DNA of 24,085 nucleotides from NCBI GenBank assembly GCA_017617475.1, contig JAFZWC010000035.1, forward strand, positions 1 through 24,085, in the 5' to 3' direction. The notes under the pieces were generated by a model. That model ran no database searches. It was not told the origin of the DNA and saw only the letters and a list, made by a program, of their open reading frames with translations. This stretch comes from Bacteroidales bacterium. Lineage in GTDB: Bacteria > Bacteroidota > Bacteroidia > Bacteroidales > UBA932. Numbering within the stretch: the stretch's first letter is position 1; every line of letters begins with the position of its first letter. Of this stretch, positions 1 to 6,112 are shown piece by piece. Made by a program: the position numbers and the translations under genes.

Positions 1-90
1 GCCGTTCACGAAGTGGACGAGCCAGACGGTGGGAGGGGCCGGAGTGGAGCGAAGCGGAACGGAGTCCCCCCGGCACCCTACACCCCTCCC
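1..90. repeat. Partial copy of the ~156-161 bp palindromic element (left edge cut off)
   Basis: Bases 26-71 are identical over 46 bp to 10675-10720, which lies in the element inside truA. The similarity continues weakly to the left: a hairpin with a GAA loop, GTTCAC-GAA-GTGGAC at 4-18, matches GTTCC-GAA-GGGAC at 10654-10666 with stem changes that keep pairing. The right end (66-90) is C-rich and resembles, but does not equal, the right terminal arm of the truA copy. The other end lies outside the window. It contains GCGAAGC at 49-55. I cannot tell whether an upstream gene ends here; all three plus frames are open across the repeat itself. Confidence 0.75.
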
Positions 91-93
91 TAT

Positions 94-128
94 AAAAAAA
101 GAAGGCAACTCACTTTTGAGTCACCTTC
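94..128 (-). terminator. Rho-independent terminator of miaA
   Basis: Read on the minus strand, a 12-bp stem (arms 117-128 and 101-112) with an AAAG loop is followed by seven U (94-100), directly after the miaA stop at 131-133. The stem is fully paired only in the minus-strand RNA, where two positions are G-U wobbles; in plus-strand RNA the same positions are C-A mismatches. This fixes the direction. Confidence 0.85.
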
Positions 129-130
129 TT

Positions 131-997
131 TTAATCTTCAGGCTGAGCCCACTGGATATCGGCGTCCCGCCGCCACCAGGTGAGCTGGCGCTTGGCGTAG
201 TGGCGGGTGTTGGCCTGGATGTGGGCGATGGTGGTGTCCATGTCGTACTTGCCGTCGAAGTACTCGAACATTTCCTTGTAACCCACCGTCTGCAGGGCGG
301 GCAGGTCCCGGTACGGGAGCATGCGGCGGGCTTCGGCCTCCAGACCCTGGTTTATCATTTTGAGTACGCGGGCGTTGATGCGGTCATAGAGTTCCTCCCG
401 AGGCCGTTCCAGGCCGATTTTTACAATCTCGAAGTCCCGTTCCTTGAACTTGCGGGTCTTGAAGGAGGAGAAGGGCTTGCCGGTGTACATGCTCACCTCC
501 AGGGCGCGGATGACGCGCTGGCCGTTGGAAAGGTCCAGCTCTTCATAGGACACCGGGTCCAGCTCCTTGAGCTGGGCGGCCAGGGTTTCCACCCCCTCGT
601 CTTTCAGGCACTCCATCAGGTGTTCCCTCAACTGCAGAGGGACCTCCGGAAAATCGTCCAGGCCGTAGCAGAAGGCATCTATGTACAGCATGGAGCCGCC
701 GCACATGACCAGGGTTTCGTGCCCCTGGGCAAACAGCTGGTTCACCAGGTTGAGCGCCTCGGCCTCGTAGATGCCCGCCGTGTAGTTGCGGGTAACGGGA
801 ACCGTCCTTATGAAATAATGCTTGACGGCAGCCAACTCCTTGCGGGAGGGAACTGCCGTACCTATTCTGAGTTCTTTGTAAATCTGGCGGGAATCGCAGG
901 ATATGACTGGAGAACCTACCTCCAGAGCGCGCCGGATGGCATAGCCGGTTTTTCCGACAGCGGTGGGACCCAGTATGATCTCAAGGCGCCGGGGCAT
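131..997 (-). CDS. miaA: tRNA dimethylallyltransferase MiaA
   Basis: The enzyme transfers a dimethylallyl group to N6 of A37 in tRNAs that read UNN codons, in the cytoplasm. The 288-residue protein has the family P-loop GPTAVGKT at residues 10-17, then the switch-like SCDSRQIYKELRIGTAVPS, the NGQRVIRALEV segment and the C-terminal TVGYKEMFEYF. The length is close to the usual 290-310. The zinc-finger extension of eukaryotic homologues is absent. The gene begins 3 bp after the stop of the pRiA4b-like gene, so the two are almost certainly cotranscribed, and a terminator follows directly. Identification is by strong family motifs. Confidence 0.96.
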   Translation of the reverse strand: MPRRLEIILGPTAVGKTGYAIRRALEVGSPVISCDSRQIYKELRIGTAVPSRKELAAVKHYFIRTVPVTRNYTAGIYEAEALNLVNQLFAQGHETLVMCGGSMLYIDAFCYGLDDFPEVPLQLREHLMECLKDEGVETLAAQLKELDPVSYEELDLSNGQRVIRALEVSMYTGKPFSSFKTRKFKERDFEIVKIGLERPREELYDRINARVLKMINQGLEAEARRMLPYRDLPALQTVGYKEMFEYFDGKYDMDTTIAHIQANTRHYAKRQLTWWRRDADIQWAQPED

Positions 998-1000
998 GGG

Positions 1001-1552
1001 CTACTGCTCGTCCTCGTCGTAAATTTCCTGACCGTCTTCGTCTCCGTCTTCTTCTTCGTCCTCTCCCAGGTCTTCGTCGTCGAAGTCTTCGTCGTCATCT
1101 TCCTCACCGGGAAGGTGGCGCTGGGTTTCCGGGAGGTCTTCAAAGGCCACGTATCCGTTCTCGAATTCGATGGGGTTGGGGCCCTTGGTCTCTGCCAGGA
1201 CGGGGAAATCCGGAAGCACTTTCACGCCTTCGGCCTCACCTTCCACCTGGATGTTCACGCTCTTTTTGTTGGTGACGTCGTAGAAGTAGACGAAGCTGTC
1301 TGTTCCAGCCTTGATGGCCTTCTCCAGGGAAATCTGGTCCACGGTGCCGCTGCCCAAGTCGAAGAGGCCCCATCGGCCTACGACAGCGCCTTCGAAATCC
1401 AGGCCCTTGAACATGATGAGCTGGTCCTGGGGGAACTCCAGATCCGATCTGATTTGCTTATGAAGAGTGTACAGCGTAGTGGCGCCGTTCACATGATAGA
1501 CTCTGAAAAAACCCTTGATACCGGAAAGGGTGACTCTTAACTTGAATACCAT
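1001..1552 (-). CDS. pRiA4b ORF-3-like (IS1096 passenger TnpR-like) protein with acidic tail
   Basis: The 183-residue protein resembles the plasmid pRiA4b ORF-3 domain family; the N-terminal strand-helix pattern (FKLRVTLSGIKGFFRVY, then TLYTLHKQI) fits the domain. The biochemical function of this family is not known to me. Despite the family name there is no transposon here: the gene lies in a chromosomal operon with miaA. The last ~37 residues (about 147-183) are almost wholly Asp and Glu, an acidic disordered tail that could mimic nucleic acid or bind a basic partner (inference). Its start is supported by a consensus Bacteroidetes promoter just upstream, giving a leader of about 14 nt. Confidence 0.75.
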   Translation of the reverse strand: MVFKLRVTLSGIKGFFRVYHVNGATTLYTLHKQIRSDLEFPQDQLIMFKGLDFEGAVVGRWGLFDLGSGTVDQISLEKAIKAGTDSFVYFYDVTNKKSVNIQVEGEAEGVKVLPDFPVLAETKGPNPIEFENGYVAFEDLPETQRHLPGEEDDDEDFDDEDLGEDEEEDGDEDGQEIYDEDEQ

Positions 1553-1570
1553 AATCTAACCTTCTGGACT

Positions 1571-1604
1571 CAAAGATACTGCTTTTTTCTGGTTCCGTTG
1601 CAAA
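1571..1604 (-). promoter_or_regulatory. Promoter of the pRiA4b-like gene and miaA
   Basis: On the minus strand TATCTTTG (1571-1578), a perfect TAnnTTTG -7 box, is preceded after 22 bp by TTTG (1601-1604) as the -33 box. The expected start site is near 1566, 14 nt before the ATG at 1552. The -33 box abuts that of the divergent promoter. Confidence 0.65.
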
Positions 1605-1628
1605 TTATCGTAAAAAACACTACTTTCG
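1598..1628 (+). promoter_or_regulatory. Promoter of the IMPACT/YigZ-family gene
   Basis: TTG (1598-1600) and TACTTTCG (1621-1628; consensus TAnnTTTG with one difference) are 20 bp apart, the Bacteroidetes spacing. The predicted start site, about 5 nt past the box, falls at or next to the ATG at 1634, so the mRNA would be leaderless or nearly so. The TTG is thus better read as the -33 box than as a start codon. Confidence 0.6.
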
Positions 1629-1633
1629 TAGAG

Positions 1634-2233
1634 ATGGAAATGCAGGACCAATACCGGAGCATCGCAGCCCCTTCCGAGGGCCTTTTCAAGGACAACGGAT
1701 CGCGGTTCATCGCCCTGGCTTACCCCGTGGAAACGGAGGAGGAAGTCAAGTCCATAGTGGCGGGCCTGCGCAAGGAATACCACGACGCCAGGCATCACTG
1801 CTACGCATACCGGCTGGGTTACAAAGGGGACGTGTGGCGCGCCAGCGACGACGGCGAACCTTCCGGCAGCGCCGGCCGTCCCATCCTGGGGCAGATTGAT
1901 TCCCTGGGCCTGAGCGACATCCTGGTGGTGGTGGTGCGGTATTTCGGCGGCATCAAGCTGGGCATCCCCGGGCTCATCAGGGCGTACAAGACTTCCACGG
2001 CCGATGCTTTATCATCGGCCCAGATTGTGGACAAGATAGCCTCCCGGCATTTCCGGCTGCAGTTCGACTACCTTTCCATGAACGCCGTGATGAAGGTGCT
2101 CAAGGATATGGACCTGCCCCAGACGGCGCAGGAGTTTGGAGAAAGCTGCTCGCTGCACACCAGCGTACGGCTTGCGGCGGTAGAAGATTTTTTAGAAAGA
2201 ATGAAGAATACTGCAAAAGTGGAAGAGATTTAG
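1634..2233 (+). CDS. IMPACT/YigZ family protein
   Basis: The protein has the UPF0029/IMPACT N-terminal domain: an early SRFIALAYPVETEEEV segment, HHCYAYRLG, then the signature DDGEPSGSAGRPIL and VVVVRYFGGIKLGIPGLIRAY, followed by a smaller C-terminal domain. Bacterial YigZ structures suggest nucleic-acid or translation-factor binding, but the exact role is open. The start is taken as ATG 1634 (ATG 1640 is also possible), giving about 199 residues. The frame is open back to a TTG at 1598, but that TTG fits a promoter element and the extra 12 residues are not conserved-looking. The gene stands alone, divergent from the miaA pair and 66 bp before serC. Confidence 0.9.
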   Translation: MEMQDQYRSIAAPSEGLFKDNGSRFIALAYPVETEEEVKSIVAGLRKEYHDARHHCYAYRLGYKGDVWRASDDGEPSGSAGRPILGQIDSLGLSDILVVVVRYFGGIKLGIPGLIRAYKTSTADALSSAQIVDKIASRHFRLQFDYLSMNAVMKVLKDMDLPQTAQEFGESCSLHTSVRLAAVEDFLERMKNTAKVEEI

Positions 2234-2270
2234 GTTTTTTCAATAAAAATTCATAACTTTCGGAACCTAA
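2230..2270 (+). promoter_or_regulatory. Candidate serC promoter with flanking inverted repeat
   Basis: TAACTTTC (2254-2261) resembles the -7 box TAnnTTTG and would start a leader of about 33 nt, AT-rich and unstructured. A T-run precedes it but no clear TTTG lies at the right distance. The box is enclosed by TTAGGTT (2230-2236) and AACCTAA (2264-2270), an inverted repeat that could be an operator or chance. Confidence 0.35.
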
Positions 2271-2299
2271 CCAGTAACAATTTAACAACACCATAAACC

Positions 2300-3376
2300 A
2301 TGTCTAAAAAAGTTCATGTCTTTAACGCCGGCCCCTGCCTTCTGCCGCAGGTAGCCATCGATAATGCCATTGCCGCCCTGAAGGATTTCAGCGGCACCGG
2401 TATCTCCGTCCTTTCCATCTCCCACCGCACCAAGGAGTGGGACGCCGTCATGGATGAATGCCGCGCCCTGTGGAGAGAACTCCTCCACATTCCGGACACC
2501 CACGAGGTGGTGTTCCTGGGCGGCGGCGCCTCCCTGCAGTTCCTCTATGTGGCCATGAATTACCTGGAGAAGAAGGCCGCCTATCTGGACACCGGCGTAT
2601 GGGCGCACAAGGCCCTCGTAGAGGCCCAGGGAATCGGCGAGGCCTACGCCATCGCCTGCTCCAAGGACAAGAACTACAGCTATATCCCCAAGGGATTCGA
2701 GATTCCCAAGGACCTGGATTATCTCCACATCACCACCAACAACACCATTTACGGCACAGAGATTAAGACGGACATGGACTGCCCCTGCCCCCTCATAGCC
2801 GACATGTCCTCCGACATCATGTCCCGTCCCGTGGATGTGAGCAAGTACACCCTCATCTACGGTGGCGCCCAGAAGAATGTGGGCCCTGCCGGTGTCATCT
2901 TCGCCATCATCAAGAAGGACGCCCTGGGCAAGGTCACCCGTCACCTCCCCACCATGCTGGATTACCGCACCCACATTGACAAGCTCTCCATGTTCAACAC
3001 CCCTCCCGTGTTCAACATCTTCGTCATGAACGAGACCCTCAAGTGGATCAAGAGCATGGGCGGCGTAGAGGCCATCCAGAAGATCAACCAGAAGAAGGCC
3101 GACCTCCTCTACGGAGAGATTGACCGCAACCCGCTGTTCGTGGGCACCGCCGCCAAGGAAGACCGTTCCCTCATGAACGTGTGCTTCGTGATGGCTCCCG
3201 GCTACGAAGCCCTGCAGGACGAGTTCTTCGCCTTTGCCAAGGAGCGCGGCATGGTGGGCATCAAGGGCCACCGTTCCGTAGGCGGTTTCCGCGCCTCCCT
3301 GTACAACGCCTGCACCGTAGAGGATGTCCAGGCCCTGGTAGACTGCATGAAGGAATTTGAAAATCTGAAGAAATAA
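2300..3376 (+). CDS. serC: Phosphoserine aminotransferase SerC
   Basis: Class V aminotransferase that converts 3-phosphohydroxypyruvate and glutamate to phosphoserine and 2-oxoglutarate, using PLP. The 358-residue protein has the usual start ([11 protein letters not shown]), the phosphate-binding HRTKEW at 42-47, GGGASLQF at 74-81, the AD..SD region at 167-172 and the PLP lysine K192 in [11 protein letters not shown]. The C-terminal [15 protein letters not shown] is typical. Its stop overlaps the serA start by one base (TAATG), so the two are translationally coupled. It is the first gene of the serC-serA-DUF1015 operon. Confidence 0.97.
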   Translation: MSKKVHVFNAGPCLLPQVAIDNAIAALKDFSGTGISVLSISHRTKEWDAVMDECRALWRELLHIPDTHEVVFLGGGASLQFLYVAMNYLEKKAAYLDTGVWAHKALVEAQGIGEAYAIACSKDKNYSYIPKGFEIPKDLDYLHITTNNTIYGTEIKTDMDCPCPLIADMSSDIMSRPVDVSKYTLIYGGAQKNVGPAGVIFAIIKKDALGKVTRHLPTMLDYRTHIDKLSMFNTPPVFNIFVMNETLKWIKSMGGVEAIQKINQKKADLLYGEIDRNPLFVGTAAKEDRSLMNVCFVMAPGYEALQDEFFAFAKERGMVGIKGHRSVGGFRASLYNACTVEDVQALVDCMKEFENLKK

Positions 3377-4296
3377 TGAAGGTTTTACTTGCTACCCAGA
3401 AGCCTTTCGCCGCTGCGGCCGTGGAAGGCATCGTGTCCATCCTTACCCAAGGCGGCCACGAAGTAGTTAAATTGGAAAAATACGCCGAGCAGGCCGACCT
3501 GGTAAAGGCCGTGGCCGACGTGGAAGCCATGATTATCCGCTCGGACAAAGTGACCGAGGAGGTGATGGCCGCCGCCCCCAAGCTCAAGATTGTGGTGCGT
3601 GCCGGCGCCGGCTTTGACAACGTAGACCTGGAAGCCGCAACCAAGCGCGGAATTGTGGTCATGAATACGCCCGGTCAGAATTCCAACGCCGTGGCCGAAC
3701 TGGCCCTGGGTCTCATGATTTTCATGGCCCGCACCCAGTTCACCCCGGCCACCGGTTCCGAACTCCAGGGCAAGCGCCTGGGCGTTCAGGCCTACGGTAA
3801 CGTCGGTCGCCTGGTGGGTCAGAAGGCCAAGGCCCTGGGCATGGAAATCTGCGCCCTGGACCCCTTCCTCACCGATGAACAAATCGTAGCCGGAGGCGCC
3901 CAGCCCGTCCATTCCGTGGAAGAGCTGTATGCCTCGGCCGACTACCTTTCCATCCACATCCCCGCCCTGCCCAGCACCATCGGCAGCATCGGCTATAACC
4001 TCATTACCAAGATGCCCAAGGGCGCCACGCTGGTGAACACCGCCCGCAAGGAGGTCATTGACGAGGCCGGTCTCATGAAGGCCCTGGAAGAGCGCCCGGA
4101 CCTCAAGTACGTGGCCGACGTAATGCCGGACAACTACGCCGCCCTGCAGGAAAAGTTCGGCCCCCGGGTATTCGCCACGCCCAAGAAGATGGGTGCCCAG
4201 ACGGCCGAAGCCAACGTAAACGCCGGCCTTGCCGCCGCCCGCCAGATCGTGGATTTCTTCGCCACAGGAAACCGTAAATTCCAAGTGAATAAGTAA
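3376..4296 (+). CDS. serA: Short-form D-3-phosphoglycerate dehydrogenase (2-hydroxyacid dehydrogenase family)
   Basis: NAD-dependent oxidation of 3-phosphoglycerate, the first step of serine synthesis, is inferred from the coupling to serC. The 306-residue protein has only the substrate and nucleotide domains; the regulatory ACT domain of longer SerA is absent. It carries VVRAGAGFDNVDLEAAT (73-89) and NTPGQNSNAVAEL. The nucleotide motif reads AYGNVG (139-144), with Ala in place of the first Gly of GxGxxG. The catalytic Arg is R224 (NTARKE). The usual catalytic His after 'TP' is replaced by Lys (TPKKMGAQTAEAN, 268-280), and the usual Glu is not evident near 248-252. I recall the same pattern in Bacteroides SerA, so it looks lineage-typical rather than broken. 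Confidence 0.92.
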   Translation: MKVLLATQKPFAAAAVEGIVSILTQGGHEVVKLEKYAEQADLVKAVADVEAMIIRSDKVTEEVMAAAPKLKIVVRAGAGFDNVDLEAATKRGIVVMNTPGQNSNAVAELALGLMIFMARTQFTPATGSELQGKRLGVQAYGNVGRLVGQKAKALGMEICALDPFLTDEQIVAGGAQPVHSVEELYASADYLSIHIPALPSTIGSIGYNLITKMPKGATLVNTARKEVIDEAGLMKALEERPDLKYVADVMPDNYAALQEKFGPRVFATPKKMGAQTAEANVNAGLAAARQIVDFFATGNRKFQVNK

Positions 4297-4297
4297 T

Positions 4298-5596
4298 ATG
4301 GTAAGAGTAAAACCCTTTGCAGCGATTAGGCCGCCGAAGAATTTGGTTACTGAGGTGGCGGCGCCGCCGTACGATGTTCTGAACTCCCAGGAGGCCAAGG
4401 CCATGGCCGGAGAAAAGAGCCTCCTGCACATTACCAAGCCGGAAATTGACTTCGAGCCCATTGCCGGAGAGCACGAGCAACGCACCTACGACAAGGCCGT
4501 GGAGAACTTCAAGCTCTGGCAGAAGAACGGCTGGCTGGTCCGGGAGAACAAGGAGAAGTACTATGTGTACGCCCAGACCATGGGCAACCGCACGCAGTAC
4601 GGTATTGTCCTGTGTGCCCATACGGACGACTATGCCAACGGCATCATCAAGAAACACGAGCTCACCCGCAAGGACAAGGAAGACGACCGCATGGTGCATG
4701 TGCGCATCCAGAACGCCAACATCGAACCCGTTTTCTTTGCCTTCAAGGACAACGCCGAGCTGGGTCAGATTATTGCGAAAACCGCAGCAGGCACGCCGGA
4801 ATACAAGTTCGTGGACGAGAACGACTTCACGCACACCTTCTGGGTGATTGACGACGACGCTGTAAACGCCCGCATCACGGAAATCTTCACTAACGATATC
4901 GACGCCTTCTATGTGGCCGACGGTCACCACCGCACCGCCGCAGCCGCCCGCGTGGGCGCCGAAAAGAGGGCCCAGAATCCCCACCACACCGGCAACGAGG
5001 AATACAACTGGTTCATGGCCGTGTGCTTCCCGGAGAGCCAGCTGGCCATCATTGACTACAACCGCGTAGTGAAGGACCTCAACGGCCTAAGCACCAAGGA
5101 GTTCTTCAAGGCCTTGGAAGAGGACTTCGTGGTGGAATGCAAGTGCGACTGCACCAAGGACGGCGGCAAGTGTGAGTGCGAATATCCCTGCCACTGCAAA
5201 TGCAGCGAGATTTATCATCCCGCAAGCCTGCACAACTTCTCCATGTATATTGAAGGGGTATGGTACAGCCTTACCGCCAAGCCCGGCCGTTACAACGACG
5301 CCGACCCCATCGGCGTGCTGGATGTGACCATCCTGAGCAACCTGGTCCTAGACAAGATCCTGGGCATCAAGGACCTCCGCACTTCCAACCGCATTGACTT
5401 CGTGGGCGGTATCCGCGGCCTGGGAGAACTCTCCCGCCGCGTAGACTCCGGAGAGATGAAGGTGGCCTTTGCCCTGTACCCGGTGTCCATGCAACAGCTC
5501 ATCAATATTGCCGATACCGGCAACATCATGCCACCCAAGACCACCTGGTTCGAGCCCAAGCTCCGCAGCGGCCTAGCTATTCATAGCCTGGACTAA
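4298..5596 (+). CDS. DUF1015 family protein with a cysteine-rich insertion
   Basis: The 432-residue protein is a DUF1015 member: N-terminal PFAAIRPP and APPYDVLN, KHELTRKDKEDDR, and the hallmark DGHHRTAAA at 208-216. The DGHHR motif resembles that of the ParB/Srx-fold free-serine kinases (SerK, SbnI). Together with its place 1 bp after serA, that suggests a role in serine or phosphoserine metabolism (inference). Residues 281-302 hold eight cysteines and a histidine in 22 residues (CxCxC..., CxC, CHCKC), just before the conserved HNFSMYIEG..WYSLTAKPG segment. This looks like an inserted metal-binding or redox module. The 3' end overlaps the convergent methyltransferase gene by 24 bp. Confidence 0.88.
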   Translation: MVRVKPFAAIRPPKNLVTEVAAPPYDVLNSQEAKAMAGEKSLLHITKPEIDFEPIAGEHEQRTYDKAVENFKLWQKNGWLVRENKEKYYVYAQTMGNRTQYGIVLCAHTDDYANGIIKKHELTRKDKEDDRMVHVRIQNANIEPVFFAFKDNAELGQIIAKTAAGTPEYKFVDENDFTHTFWVIDDDAVNARITEIFTNDIDAFYVADGHHRTAAAARVGAEKRAQNPHHTGNEEYNWFMAVCFPESQLAIIDYNRVVKDLNGLSTKEFFKALEEDFVVECKCDCTKDGGKCECEYPCHCKCSEIYHPASLHNFSMYIEGVWYSLTAKPGRYNDADPIGVLDVTILSNLVLDKILGIKDLRTSNRIDFVGGIRGLGELSRRVDSGEMKVAFALYPVSMQQLINIADTGNIMPPKTTWFEPKLRSGLAIHSLD

Positions 5597-6112
5597 AGCC
5601 CACAGCACAACACCAACGCTCACGGATACATTCAATGAGTGCTTGGTGCCCTGCTGGGGAATTTCCAATGCATAGTCGGCGGCGTCCACAACACTCTGTT
5701 GGACGCCGTCGACTTCGTTTCCAAAGACCAGGGCGTAGCGGGCAGAAGGGTCCCGCCGGAAGGCATCCAGCTTCACGGAGTGCACCGTCTGCTCCACGGC
5801 CACTACCGTGTAGCCGTCGGCCTTCAAACGGCCGACCAGCTCCACCACGTCGGATACGTGCTCGAAGGGGACCACTTCCTCGGCCCCCAGTGCCACCTTG
5901 CGCAGCTCGGGGGAAGGCGGGACGGGGCAGATGCCGCCCAAATACACTTTGTCCACGCCAAAGGCGTCGGCCGTGCGGAAGGCGCTGCCCACGTTGTGGG
6001 CGCTGCGGATATTGTCCAGCACCAGCACTATGCCGCTTTCGGGGCGGGCGGTGCGGTATTGCTCGGCCGAAATGCGCCCCAGTTCTATGTTAAGAAGTTT
6101 TCTGTCGCTCAT
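5573..6112 (-). CDS. TrmH/SpoU family RNA 2'-O-methyltransferase
   Basis: A 179-residue SPOUT (trefoil-knot) methyltransferase. The three SpoU motifs are present: NIRSAHNVGSAFRTADAFG (34-52) with the conserved Asn and Arg, FGNEVDGV (130-137), and IPQQGTKHSLNVSVSVG (151-167), where the AdoMet-binding knot forms. It lacks the extra N-terminal RNA-binding domain of TrmH/RlmB, so it is the short form. Substrate (a tRNA or rRNA ribose) cannot be told from sequence. Its start lies 23 bp inside the 3' end of the MMPL gene, implying translational coupling; its own 3' end overlaps the DUF1015 gene antisense. Confidence 0.93.
   Translation of the reverse strand: MSDRKLLNIELGRISAEQYRTARPESGIVLVLDNIRSAHNVGSAFRTADAFGVDKVYLGGICPVPPSPELRKVALGAEEVVPFEHVSDVVELVGRLKADGYTVVAVEQTVHSVKLDAFRRDPSARYALVFGNEVDGVQQSVVDAADYALEIPQQGTKHSLNVSVSVGVVLWALVQAMNS

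Noticed and set aside
29..1540. 503-codon plus-strand ORF across miaA and the pRiA4b-like gene
   Set aside because: Antisense shadow in GC-rich DNA; the minus-strand frames have clear family motifs and their own promoter and terminator.
1001..1552. Insertion sequence suggested by the 'IS1096/TnpR' family name
   Set aside because: No transposase, inverted repeats or target duplication nearby; the gene sits in an operon with miaA.
1598..1633. TTG start for the YigZ-like gene
   Set aside because: The TTG fits a -33 promoter element with the -7 box 20 bp downstream, which places the start of transcription after it.
3385..4485. Long minus-strand ORFs over serA and the DUF1015 gene
   Set aside because: Shadows of well-identified plus-strand genes.
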